A stretch of 64,000 nt of DNA, taken from the NCBI RefSeq assembly GCF_000383595.1, contig NZ_KB911581.1:806001-870000 (forward strand), written 5' to 3'. Positions 52,116 through 59,087 of this stretch are shown here, in pieces. The translations under genes were made by a program, and so were the position numbers. How positions within the stretch are numbered: position 1 is the first letter of the stretch; each line of letters opens with the position of its first letter. This stretch comes from Streptomyces bottropensis ATCC 25435 (lineage in GTDB: Bacteria; Actinomycetota; Actinomycetes; Streptomycetales; Streptomycetaceae). The notes beneath the pieces are model-generated. The model saw nothing but the letters and a program-made list of their open reading frames with translations. It was not told where the DNA came from and did not search any database.

Positions 52116-52973
52116 TCAGGAAGGCAGGGCCACCAGCATCGCGTACGACGACGGCGTGCTCCCCGGTGCCCAGGTGCCTCCTCGACCGCCCATCAGCTCG
52201 GGGAGGGTGGTCCGGCGGGCCGCGTTCCGCAGCGCCGGATGGCCCTCGCCCCGCAGCGCCGCGTAGAACACCACGTGATCGGTGATCCCCTCGGCCCGGT
52301 CCCGGAGCACCGACTCCATCAGCCGCCGCCCGGCCGTCTCCTGCACGTTGTCGATCAGCACGACCGGCTGCCGCCGTCCTGCCCGGTGCGCGTCGAGGTC
52401 CGCCAGCAGCGCGCGGACGAGATACCGCTCGGCGTGGGTGCGTGCGTTGCCGTCCGCCCGGAAGTGCCCTGACAGCAGGGTGAGTCCGCGCATCGGGTTC
52501 CCGCGTGCGTTCGGGTAGTCGCGGTACCAGACCGCCCCCCTGCGCAGCCTGCGGCATGAGGGCGACAGCCCTTCCGCCGCTCCCTCCACCACCGCCTCGA
52601 CGATCGCCTCGGCCACGGGCCCCCGTTCCGCTATCAGCCCGGCCAGCCGGCCGGTCGCCCTTCCGCACAGCCGCAGGACGCGCTCCGCCTCGGCTCCCGC
52701 CGCGACGGCGAGCAGTCCCGACGCCAGTCGCGGAAACGCGATGCGCTGCGCGAACTGCTCCGCGATCACCAGAAGCGCCTGGTACGCGGGCGACCACGAC
52801 TCCGCCGGCCTCCGTGGAGGCGGCCGGTCGAACTGTGTCTCCTCACCGTCGATCAACGCGACGGGCGTACGGCCTTGGTGAGCCTCGCGCAACTCCTTCA
52901 ACGCGGTGCTGCGGCCGGGACCGGAGGCCCCGGCCAGTACGACGAAAGGTGTCGTTGTCGTTGCCACTGTCAT
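52116..52973 (-). CDS. P-loop NTPase-like protein with altered Walker A
   Basis: About 285 residues. FVVLAGASGPGRSTALKELRE matches the P-loop, but the catalytic Lys is Arg (GASGPGRST). PVVLIDNVQETAGRR looks like Walker B. Arg-rich segments and WYRDYPNARGNP/LLSGHFRADGNARTHAERYLVRALLADL follow. It may bind but not hydrolyse nucleotide, or belong to a regulatory AAA/STAND-like group. Start uncertain: ATG 52973 chosen, TTG 52991 possible; neither has a clear ribosome-binding site. It converges on the tagged-protein operon with a 48 bp gap. Confidence 0.75.
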   Translation of the reverse strand: MTVATTTTPFVVLAGASGPGRSTALKELREAHQGRTPVALIDGEETQFDRPPPRRPAESWSPAYQALLVIAEQFAQRIAFPRLASGLLAVAAGAEAERVLRLCGRATGRLAGLIAERGPVAEAIVEAVVEGAAEGLSPSCRRLRRGAVWYRDYPNARGNPMRGLTLLSGHFRADGNARTHAERYLVRALLADLDAHRAGRRQPVVLIDNVQETAGRRLMESVLRDRAEGITDHVVFYAALRGEGHPALRNAARRTTLPELMGGRGGTWAPGSTPSSYAMLVALPS

Positions 52974-53046
52974 AGCTGCTGTGGTTATCAACAGCTGTGG
53001 AGCAAGGGGCAGTTCTTTCGGAGTGCGGCGAAGTCTGCCCGTTCGC

Positions 53047-53307
53047 TCACGAACCCGACCGTACGGCGGCTATGAAGGAGAGCCAGGCGGAGCGGTTGAT
53101 GACCAGTACCGGGCCGTCAGGGTTCTTGCTGTCACGGACGGGGACGACGGCGCCGTGGAAACCGGGGGCTGCTTCGATGCAGTTGCCGCCGTTGTCGCCG
53201 CTGTGGCTGCTCTTGATCCATGTCGCCACTTCCAGGCAGTCGCCGCCGTTGTCGCCGCTGTAGCTGCTCCTGATCCAGATCGCCGCGCTCAGGTCGTACC
53301 TGTCCAT
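53047..53307 (-). CDS. DUF397 protein with internal duplication
   Basis: 86 residues. DUF397 motif appears twice in a row: IWIRSSYSGDNGGDCLEVA and TWIKSSHSGDNGGNCIEAAP, then VPVRDSKNPDGPVLVINRSAWLSFIAAV. DUF397 proteins are the small partners of DUF5753-type XRE regulators (Scr1-like pairs), acting as toxin-like or anti-regulator components in Streptomyces development. Here it lies mostly inside the extended 3' end of the XRE gene, in another frame. Confidence 0.9.
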   Translation of the reverse strand: MDRYDLSAAIWIRSSYSGDNGGDCLEVATWIKSSHSGDNGGNCIEAAPGFHGAVVPVRDSKNPDGPVLVINRSAWLSFIAAVRSGS

Positions 53308-54133
53308 GACGCTCGTACCCCTCCATCACGTCGCTGATCAGAGCGGCGGACTCGCGGGCTGACGGGATGTCGGCCCTGAGCACATCATAGGTTCGGCTAT
53401 AACGGGCGTAAGCGGTCGGTTCGTTGTTGAAGTGGCTGTGGTCCATGGACTCGGAGTAGACCCATCGGTCGTCGGGCAGCTCGATCAGGGACATGGACTG
53501 CCTGGGGCGGAAGATCCCGAAGAGGTCCGCAGGAGCCACCTGGACACGGATGTTGGGGCGCTGCCCGACGCTCAGCAGGTGCGCGCACTGGTCCCGCATG
53601 ACGTCCGGGCTTCCCACCGCAGTGCGGAGACAACTCTCGTCCAGGATCACGACGTACAGCGGGCCGTCGTCGGACAGGAAGCGGGGCTGGCGGCTCATTC
53701 GGGCCCGGACGCGCTCTTCCACCTCGTCGCCCGAGACGGCCCGGGAGAAGAGTGCGCGGGCGTAGTCCTCAGTCTGTAGCAGGCCAGGGACGACCCGCTC
53801 CTGGTACTGCCGCAACCCGACCGCCACCGTCTCCATCTCCACCCGGCGCTCGAACCAATCTGGATGCCGGACCGCCGGATACCAGTCGACCTTGGCCCAG
53901 ATCCTGACCAACACCCCACCCGTGTCCAGCACTTCATCGCACCGCTTCGCCAACTGCTCGCTCGGTACCCGTGTGCCCGCCTCGACCTTCGCCACCTGGG
54001 AACGGTCGCACGGGACCTCTCTCGCGAGGGACTCCTGGGTCAGCAGGGCCGCTTCTCGGTAGTGCCGGAGCACCTCGCCGAACAGGGCCGAACTTCCGGC
54101 CCCGCCCGCCCCTTCCGCGTTCCGCCTCGTCAT
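53132..54133 (-). CDS. XRE/DUF5753 (Scr1-like) regulator with run-on C-terminus
   Basis: 333 residues. N-terminal HTH (LFGEVLRHYREAALLTQESLAREVPCDRSQVAKVEAGTRVPS) and DUF5753 sensor domain (VVPGLLQTEDYARALFSRAVSGDEVEERVRARMSRQ, RPNIRVQVAPADLFGIF, MDHSHFNNEPTAYARYSRTYDVLRADIPS). The family normally stops soon after the helix SARESAALISDVMEGYE; here about 58 Arg/Gln-rich residues follow (DQEQLQRRQRRRLPGSGD), read from the DUF397 gene in a different frame. The native stop was probably lost by a frameshift. Start ATG 54133. Confidence 0.88.
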   Translation of the reverse strand: MTRRNAEGAGGAGSSALFGEVLRHYREAALLTQESLAREVPCDRSQVAKVEAGTRVPSEQLAKRCDEVLDTGGVLVRIWAKVDWYPAVRHPDWFERRVEMETVAVGLRQYQERVVPGLLQTEDYARALFSRAVSGDEVEERVRARMSRQPRFLSDDGPLYVVILDESCLRTAVGSPDVMRDQCAHLLSVGQRPNIRVQVAPADLFGIFRPRQSMSLIELPDDRWVYSESMDHSHFNNEPTAYARYSRTYDVLRADIPSARESAALISDVMEGYERHGQVRPERGDLDQEQLQRRQRRRLPGSGDMDQEQPQRRQRRQLHRSSPRFPRRRRPRP

Positions 54134-54228
54134 GACGTCCCCCTCGTGCCGTCCGTGGCAAAGGTCCAGTGCCACACGTACCGCATTGATGGCGACCGTT
54201 CCCTTCGGCGACGCTGTGTACACCCAGA

Positions 54229-54465
54229 GTGACGGAACGGGGCTGTGGAGTGTGCGTGGAACCAGAGGGACAGCTTGTCTACGATCCGCGGACGCGGCGC
54301 GTGGGGGAGTACCGGGACAGGGTCGGGCCGTACGCGATGCTGCGGCCGGTGGGCGGCGGCCGGGAATGGGAGGCGGACCCGGGGACGCTGCGGCCGGCGA
54401 CGGCGGAGGAGCGGATCGGGGCGCTGGTGAGGGCGGCCAACCAGCGGACGAGGAGGAGGGTGTGA
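54229..54465 (+). CDS. Small hypothetical protein
   Basis: Up to 78 residues; the conserved-looking part is PEGQLVYDPRTRRVGEYRDRVGPYAMLRPVGGGREWEADPG, a pattern frequent in small Streptomyces proteins beside XRE/DUF397 loci. Start could be GTG 54229 or GTG 54250. Overlaps the next gene by GTGA. Function unknown. Confidence 0.75.
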   Translation: MTERGCGVCVEPEGQLVYDPRTRRVGEYRDRVGPYAMLRPVGGGREWEADPGTLRPATAEERIGALVRAANQRTRRRV

Positions 54466-54908
54466 CGGTGCGTCGACATGACCCCTCGGGCACCTTGGGC
54501 AGCCCGCCCGTTCCGGTGCCCGGCTGTGCCGCCTGCGCCGATCTGGCCGAACGGCGGGACGAGGCGCGGGCCCGGTACGACCGGAGCGCGGAGACCGACG
54601 CGAACGTGCTGCTGCGCCACCATCAGCGACGGGAGCACGCCGGAGGCGCCCGTACGCGGCGGGTGTTCCGGTACGTGCCGTACGTCATCGCGCAGGACGC
54701 CACGGCGGAGCCGGAGTACGAGGCGCGGTGCGTGTCGGGCGACGAGACGGAGTGCGGCGCGGAGTCGGGCGTCCGGAGTGATCCGGCGGCGGTGGAGGAG
54801 TGGCAGCGCGGGCACACCCAGGAGACCCGGCACCTGCGGTACCGGCGGAGCTTCGGCGACTACTCGGTGCTGGAACCGCTGGAGGAGGTGCCCCTGTGGC
54901 GACGGTGA
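54462..54908 (+). CDS. DUF7848-like protein
   Basis: 148 residues. After a variable start (CAACADLAERRDEARARYDRSAE), the C-terminal 80 residues show the pattern of a small Streptomyces domain I associate with DUF7848: FRYVPYVIAQDATAEPEYEARCVSGDETECGAESG and VEEWQRGHTQETRHLRYRRSFGDYSVLEP. Cys pairs suggest metal binding. Translationally coupled to the preceding small gene. Function unknown. Confidence 0.8.
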   Translation: MTVRRHDPSGTLGSPPVPVPGCAACADLAERRDEARARYDRSAETDANVLLRHHQRREHAGGARTRRVFRYVPYVIAQDATAEPEYEARCVSGDETECGAESGVRSDPAAVEEWQRGHTQETRHLRYRRSFGDYSVLEPLEEVPLWRR

Positions 54909-55153
54909 GGGTGAACGCCGCCGACGCCGTTCGGAAGTCCTCACTTCGCACATCGCTGCGGGGAATCGGACATTCCGGTCCTGTCGATGTCCCTGGTGGA
55001 GTTGTTCCCGTAGTTGTCCCGTGAAGCAACTCGCAGGTCAGGAGTGACGGCAGGGGGAGGGGTGACCCGGCCGGAACACTCCTTCACGCTGGAGCGTGGG
55101 GTCTCATAGCTTCGAGTCGTCCGAACTGTCACCCAGTACAGGAGTGAACAGAA

Positions 55154-55531
55154 ATGACACGCATCCGAAGGCTCGCCGCATCCGGCGCGGTCGTGGCCGC
55201 GTTGGTGGCCGGCACCAGTGCCGTCTCCATGACCGGCGCGACGGCGGCCCCGGCTGCCCCGGCAAAGGAATTCGCCCCCACCGCCCTCTACTGCGGGTAC
55301 CACGGCGCCGTCACCCCGCCCGAGATCGCGTACGGCAGCACCGGAAACGCCGTGCGCGAGGCCCAGTGTCTGCTCCAGTACTGGGGCTTCTACATCGGCC
55401 CGACCGGTGTCGACGGTGACTTCGGCGGCAACACCCGAACGGCCACCCGTGACTTCCAGGCCACCTGCCGCATAGGCGTCGACGGCCGCATCGGTCCCAT
55501 CACCTGGAACCGCCTGCGCAACGGCTGCTGA
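55154..55531 (+). CDS. Secreted peptidoglycan-binding protein
   Basis: 125 residues. Sec signal (RRLAASGAVVAALVAGTSAVSM, cleavage near ATAAPA). The mature part is one PG_binding_1 domain: YGSTGNAVREAQCLLQYWGFYIGPTGVDGDFGGNTRTATRDFQATCRIGVDGRIGPITWNRL. It binds the cell wall with no catalytic domain, as is common for small Streptomyces exported proteins. A strong terminator follows. Confidence 0.92.
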   Translation: MTRIRRLAASGAVVAALVAGTSAVSMTGATAAPAAPAKEFAPTALYCGYHGAVTPPEIAYGSTGNAVREAQCLLQYWGFYIGPTGVDGDFGGNTRTATRDFQATCRIGVDGRIGPITWNRLRNGC

Positions 55532-55548
55532 CCGCATCCGTGCCTCAG

Positions 55549-55581
55549 TGTCGGCCCGCGGTCCCCGACCGCGGGCCGACA
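55549..55581 (+). terminator. Hairpin terminator
   Basis: A perfect 14 bp stem, tgtcggcccgcggt with accgcgggccgaca, around a 5 base loop, 17 bp past the stop of the peptidoglycan-binding gene. Confidence 0.85.
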
Positions 55582-55634
55582 CCTGTTTTCTTCCCTACCG
55601 CACACCTCGCACATCCATGGGAGGCAACCACGTC

Positions 55635-56027
55635 ATGCCCGGTACGTTCCGTACGCTTCGCGGGCCCCGTCCCCGACCGGGCCGCTCGGGTCCCGGACTC
55701 GCCGCTCTCCTCGCGGTCGTGACCGGCCTCGCGCTCGGTCCGAGCGCGGCACCGGCGCTCGCCGACACCTCCGCGCGGCCCCTCTACGTCGAGCCCGCCG
55801 CCTGCCCGTGGGGCGCCTCGTCGCATCCCACCGCCTTCCGGATCGGTGAATCCGGTTCCGGCGTCGCCCATCTGCAATGCCTGCTCATTCGGCGCGGCCA
55901 CGCCGTCGCGGACCACGGTGTCTACGACGCGCGGACCCAACAGGCGGTGCGTGAGTTCTGCCGCGCCGAGGGCATCAGCTACGACGGCATTCTCGGCCCG
56001 GTCTTCTGGACGGCCCTGCACCGGTAA
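55635..56027 (+). CDS. Second secreted peptidoglycan-binding-like protein
   Basis: 130 residues. Sec signal (GLAALLAVVTGLALGPSAAPALA), then a PG_binding_1-like domain: RIGESGSGVAHLQCLLIRRGHAVADHGVYDARTQQAVREFCRAEGISYDGILGPVFWTAL. A diverged paralogue of the gene at 55154. It converges on the GntR gene with a 6 bp gap. Confidence 0.88.
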   Translation: MPGTFRTLRGPRPRPGRSGPGLAALLAVVTGLALGPSAAPALADTSARPLYVEPAACPWGASSHPTAFRIGESGSGVAHLQCLLIRRGHAVADHGVYDARTQQAVREFCRAEGISYDGILGPVFWTALHR

Positions 56028-56033
56028 CCGCGT

Positions 56034-56429
56034 TCAGGGCGGGCCCGGCCGTTCCGGCCCCAAAGCGTCGCGTACGGCGCTGAGGATCGCCTCCGGGTCC
56101 GCGCCCAGGGCGCGGGCCGAGGAGGTGAAGTCCCGGGCCAGAGTGGTGAGTTGGTGGGTGTCGGGGTGGGGCGGCCGGACCGGTGGGGCCGCCACCCGGG
56201 TGCCGGCCCCCCGGCGGGTGCGGATCAGCGCGCCGGCCTCCAGCTCGCGGTAGGCGCGGGCGACCGTGCCCGGGGCCAGGCCGAGGTCGGTGGCCAGCTG
56301 GCGGACGGTCGGCAGCCGGTCGCCCTCGGCCAGCCGGCCGGTGACGATCAGCGCGGCGAGCTGCGCGCGGATCTGCTCGTACGGCGGGACCTGGCTGGTG
56401 GTGTCGACGCGGACGGCGGCCTCACTCAT
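56034..56429 (-). CDS. GntR-family regulator (YtrA-like)
   Basis: 131 residues. A GntR winged helix (PPYEQIRAQLAALIVTGRLAEGDRLPTVRQLATDLGLAPGTVARAYRELEAGALIRTRRGAGTRV) plus only about 45 further residues, the short-tail YtrA type with no ligand domain. The start overlaps the stop of the upstream membrane protein gene, so it is the second gene of that operon and probably represses it through the paired sites at 57235-57299. Confidence 0.92.
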   Translation of the reverse strand: MSEAAVRVDTTSQVPPYEQIRAQLAALIVTGRLAEGDRLPTVRQLATDLGLAPGTVARAYRELEAGALIRTRRGAGTRVAAPPVRPPHPDTHQLTTLARDFTSSARALGADPEAILSAVRDALGPERPGPP

Positions 56430-57213
56430 CGTCGCAGACCCCCTCTGCCGCCTCGCCGTCGACGGCCCGGGGTGCCACCACGGTGACCAGGGACCAGGCG
56501 ACGGTGAACAGGTTCAGGAGGGCGAGCGGGTAGAACACCCAGAAGGTGAGCACGCCCAGCACACCGGCGCAGCCCGTCTCCGTCAGCGCGAGGGAGACCA
56601 TCAGCACGGCGTACAACTGCTGGCTCGACACCAGCAGACCCCACGCCCCGGTGACGGCCCACGCGCGGTCCCGTCGCTGCTGTTCCTCGCCCGGACCGTG
56701 GGTGATGCGACGCAGGGCCCACACGCAGGTGGGGGTGGCTATGGCGAGCGCGCCGAACATCGGGAGGGTGTAGTAGAGGCCGGGCCACGGGCCGGCGGTC
56801 GCGCGCATCCCGTTGCAGGTGAGGGTGAGGACCTTGCCCGTGCTCAGGATGCGGTCGGGGTCGACGGAGGCCGTGGCGGCCGTGAGCACCAGCAGGATGG
56901 CGAGGGAGACCCCCTGCAGCGCGATCAGGGGGCCCATGTGCGGGGGAACGTGGTCTCTGACCAGGCGCGGGGCGAGGCTCGCGGTGCGGACCGCCTCCTG
57001 GGGGCGCAGGGTTAGGGCGTCGGCGAGCAGGACGCCGGCCACCGCGCACAGGCCGAAGGCGGTGATGCAGAACACCACGCGCTGTTCGAACTCGACGTCC
57101 CCCAGCGTGGACAGCGCCTGGGCGAGCACGAGACCGATGGCCAGCCCGGACCAGCGGGCGTAGTGGTCGGCGTGGTCGAGGAGCCGGTGCCGGAGCGGGG
57201 CGGTGTCGAGCAT
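56422..57213 (-). CDS. Multi-pass membrane protein of the GntR operon
   Basis: 263 residues from ATG 57213 (ggggggat upstream; ATG 57234 is possible). About six hydrophobic helices: WSGLAIGLVLAQALST, VVFCITAFGLCAVAGVLLADAL, LIALQGVSLAILLVLTAAT, TLPMFGALAIATPTCVWAL, GAWGLLVSSQQLYAVLMVSLAL, GVLGVLTFWVFYPLALLNLFTVAWSLVTVV. YtrA-type regulators often control ABC or other membrane stress proteins, but this protein has no ATPase partner. Function unknown. Confidence 0.85.
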   Translation of the reverse strand: MLDTAPLRHRLLDHADHYARWSGLAIGLVLAQALSTLGDVEFEQRVVFCITAFGLCAVAGVLLADALTLRPQEAVRTASLAPRLVRDHVPPHMGPLIALQGVSLAILLVLTAATASVDPDRILSTGKVLTLTCNGMRATAGPWPGLYYTLPMFGALAIATPTCVWALRRITHGPGEEQQRRDRAWAVTGAWGLLVSSQQLYAVLMVSLALTETGCAGVLGVLTFWVFYPLALLNLFTVAWSLVTVVAPRAVDGEAAEGVCDDE

Positions 57214-57234
57214 GCGGAGATCCCCCCGGATCAT

Positions 57235-57299
57235 CTTGTATCAAGCGGTGAGTACAAGATGCCCCGGGCCGGGATCTTGTGTCAAACACTCGATACAAG
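57235..57299 (-). promoter_or_regulatory. Two GntR operators over the operon promoter
   Basis: Two 24 bp inverted repeats, 57235-57258 (CTTGTA...TACAAG) and 57276-57299 (CTTGTGTC...GATACAAG), begin 41 bp apart, about four helical turns. On the minus strand a TTGACA -35 hexamer (57280-57285) lies inside the upstream copy, and the -10 region falls between the copies. This is a typical autorepression layout for the GntR protein encoded in the same operon. Confidence 0.75.
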
Positions 57300-57386
57300 G
57301 TGCCGTGGATGCCAGGGGAGACGGTCTGTGGGGCGCGAGGGTTCCCGGGTGAGGAGATCTCCCTGCCGTGACGGGGGAGCGAGGGG

Positions 57387-58361
57387 TCAGTCGACGGTGA
57401 TCGAGTCCAGCTGCGCCCGCAGGTACACGTGCGAGTCCACCGGTGGGTGCGCCACCCGGCCGACCGGCGGCGGCACGGACTCCACGATCGTGCCCGGGGT
57501 GCACTCGCCGAAGTAGACCAGCGACATCAGTTCCTCGGTGGGTTCGTCGGCCGGCGGCGGCAGAACCCGGTGGCGCCCGGAGCGCCAGCGGTCCCCGGTC
57601 CAACGGGCCAGCAGATCACCGACGTTGATGGTGAGGGCGTCGGGGGCGTAGGGGGCGTCCTCCCAGCCGCCCTCGTCCGTGAACACCTGGAGTCCGCCCT
57701 TCCCGGCCTGGCGGTCGAGGATCGTGACCGTGCCGAAGTCGGTGTGCGGGCCGATCCGGAACTGGCCCGGCACCGGGTCGCCGATGACCTCCGTGCCCGG
57801 GTACCAGTTGATGTTGAAGCCGTAGGTGGGGTGGCTCATGTGCCGGGAGAAGAAGTCCGGCTCCAGGCCGAGCGCCTCGCCGAGGAGGGCGAGCAGCAGG
57901 TTCTCCAGTTCACCCATCCGTGCCAGGTACTCCTCGCACAGGGCCCGCAGTTCCGGCACCTCCGCCGGCCACACGTTCGGCGCGTACCACTCGGCGTTCA
58001 CGACCGGGTCGTCGAACGGCTCGTGCGTCGCGAACGTCAGCGACTCCTTGAGGTCCGGCGGGGTCTCGGTCCCCTCCGCGTACCCGTTCGCCTCGGCTCC
58101 CGGCCCGAGCCAGCCCCGCCCGCCGACCTTCACCTCGTACGCCTGCTTGGCCTCGACGGGCAGGACGAAGAAGGCGCGGGCGGCCTCCCGGACGCGGGTG
58201 CGCAGGGCCGGGTCGACGCCGTGGCCGGTGACGAGGAGGAAACCGGCGCTCTGGAGCGCCTCGTCGACCGTGCGGGCGATCCGGGCACGGACCTCGGGGC
58301 CGCCGTCGCGCCAGGGGCGCAGATCGATGGTGGGGATGCGGGGCCTACTCGTCGATGTCAC
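57387..58361 (-). CDS. 2-oxoglutarate/Fe(II) oxygenase (isopenicillin N synthase family)
   Basis: 324 residues. IPTIDLRPWRDGG and AGFLLVTGHGVDPALRTRVREAARAFF are the DIOX_N half. Fe ligands are in IGPHTDFGTVTILDRQ (HxD) and GRHRVLPPP (His). The conserved TINVGDLLARWTGDRWRSGRHRV segment agrees. Likely a small-molecule hydroxylase. The GTG start overlaps the stop of the upstream deaminase gene by 17 bp, which suggests a shared pathway. Confidence 0.92.
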   Translation of the reverse strand: MTSTSRPRIPTIDLRPWRDGGPEVRARIARTVDEALQSAGFLLVTGHGVDPALRTRVREAARAFFVLPVEAKQAYEVKVGGRGWLGPGAEANGYAEGTETPPDLKESLTFATHEPFDDPVVNAEWYAPNVWPAEVPELRALCEEYLARMGELENLLLALLGEALGLEPDFFSRHMSHPTYGFNINWYPGTEVIGDPVPGQFRIGPHTDFGTVTILDRQAGKGGLQVFTDEGGWEDAPYAPDALTINVGDLLARWTGDRWRSGRHRVLPPPADEPTEELMSLVYFGECTPGTIVESVPPPVGRVAHPPVDSHVYLRAQLDSITVD

Positions 58362-58827
58362 CGATGTCCTCGTTCCATAGGGCCGGTTCGCGCCGGATGA
58401 AGTCGCGCATCAGGGCCACACACTCCGGGTCGTCCAGCACCAGGACCTCCACCCCGTGCTCGGCGAGCCAGTCGTGCCCGCCGTGGAAGGTCGTGGCCTC
58501 GCCGACCACCACCCGCGAGATCCCGAACTGCCGCACCAGGCCGGAGCAGTACCAGCACGGCGACAGCGTCGTCACCATCGTCGTACCGCGATACGTCCGC
58601 TGCCGTCCCGCCGCGCGGAACGCGGCCGTCTCGGCGTGCGTGGACGGGTCGCCGTCCTGGACACGGCGGTTGTGGCCCCGCCCGAGGAGGCGGCCGTCCG
58701 GACCGTAGAGGGCGGCGCCGATCGGAATGCCGCCCTCGGCGAGGCCGGCGCGGGCCTCCTCGACGGCGGTGGCCAGCCACGCGCGTGCCTGCGCGCCGGC
58801 CCGGGGTGGTCGCTGTGTCGGGTCCAT
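58345..58827 (-). CDS. Cytidine/cytosine deaminase-family protein
   Basis: 160 residues. Zinc motifs are complete: PSTHAETAAFRAAG (HxE) and TLSPCWYCSGLVRQFG (PCxxC). EEARAGLAEGGIPIGAALYGPDGRLLGRGHNRRVQ is the typical N-terminal half. Closest in style to yeast-type cytosine or guanine deaminases rather than TadA. It would deaminate a free base; the overlapping oxygenase may act on the same or a later compound. Confidence 0.92.
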   Translation of the reverse strand: MDPTQRPPRAGAQARAWLATAVEEARAGLAEGGIPIGAALYGPDGRLLGRGHNRRVQDGDPSTHAETAAFRAAGRQRTYRGTTMVTTLSPCWYCSGLVRQFGISRVVVGEATTFHGGHDWLAEHGVEVLVLDDPECVALMRDFIRREPALWNEDIGDIDE

Positions 58828-59087
58828 GCGCTCACTCTGCCCTCGAAACGGCGGCGCCACCGACTGTGGCCCGGAGCCGTGGCCTGGAGATGCGGCCCGA
58901 CGTGGTCTGCGCCTGGCCCGCGCTGTGGTCCGAGCTGTGGCCCGAGCCCGGCAGATCTGGAACACTCCGGCACGGAGCGGGCGGCGGGGCCGTAGCCGGC
59001 GGGAGAGGCGGTTCGCTCCCGCCCGGCCATGGGATGAACCACGCCTGCGCACAGGGCGGTCGCCGACGTACCACCAGGGGTGTTGCC

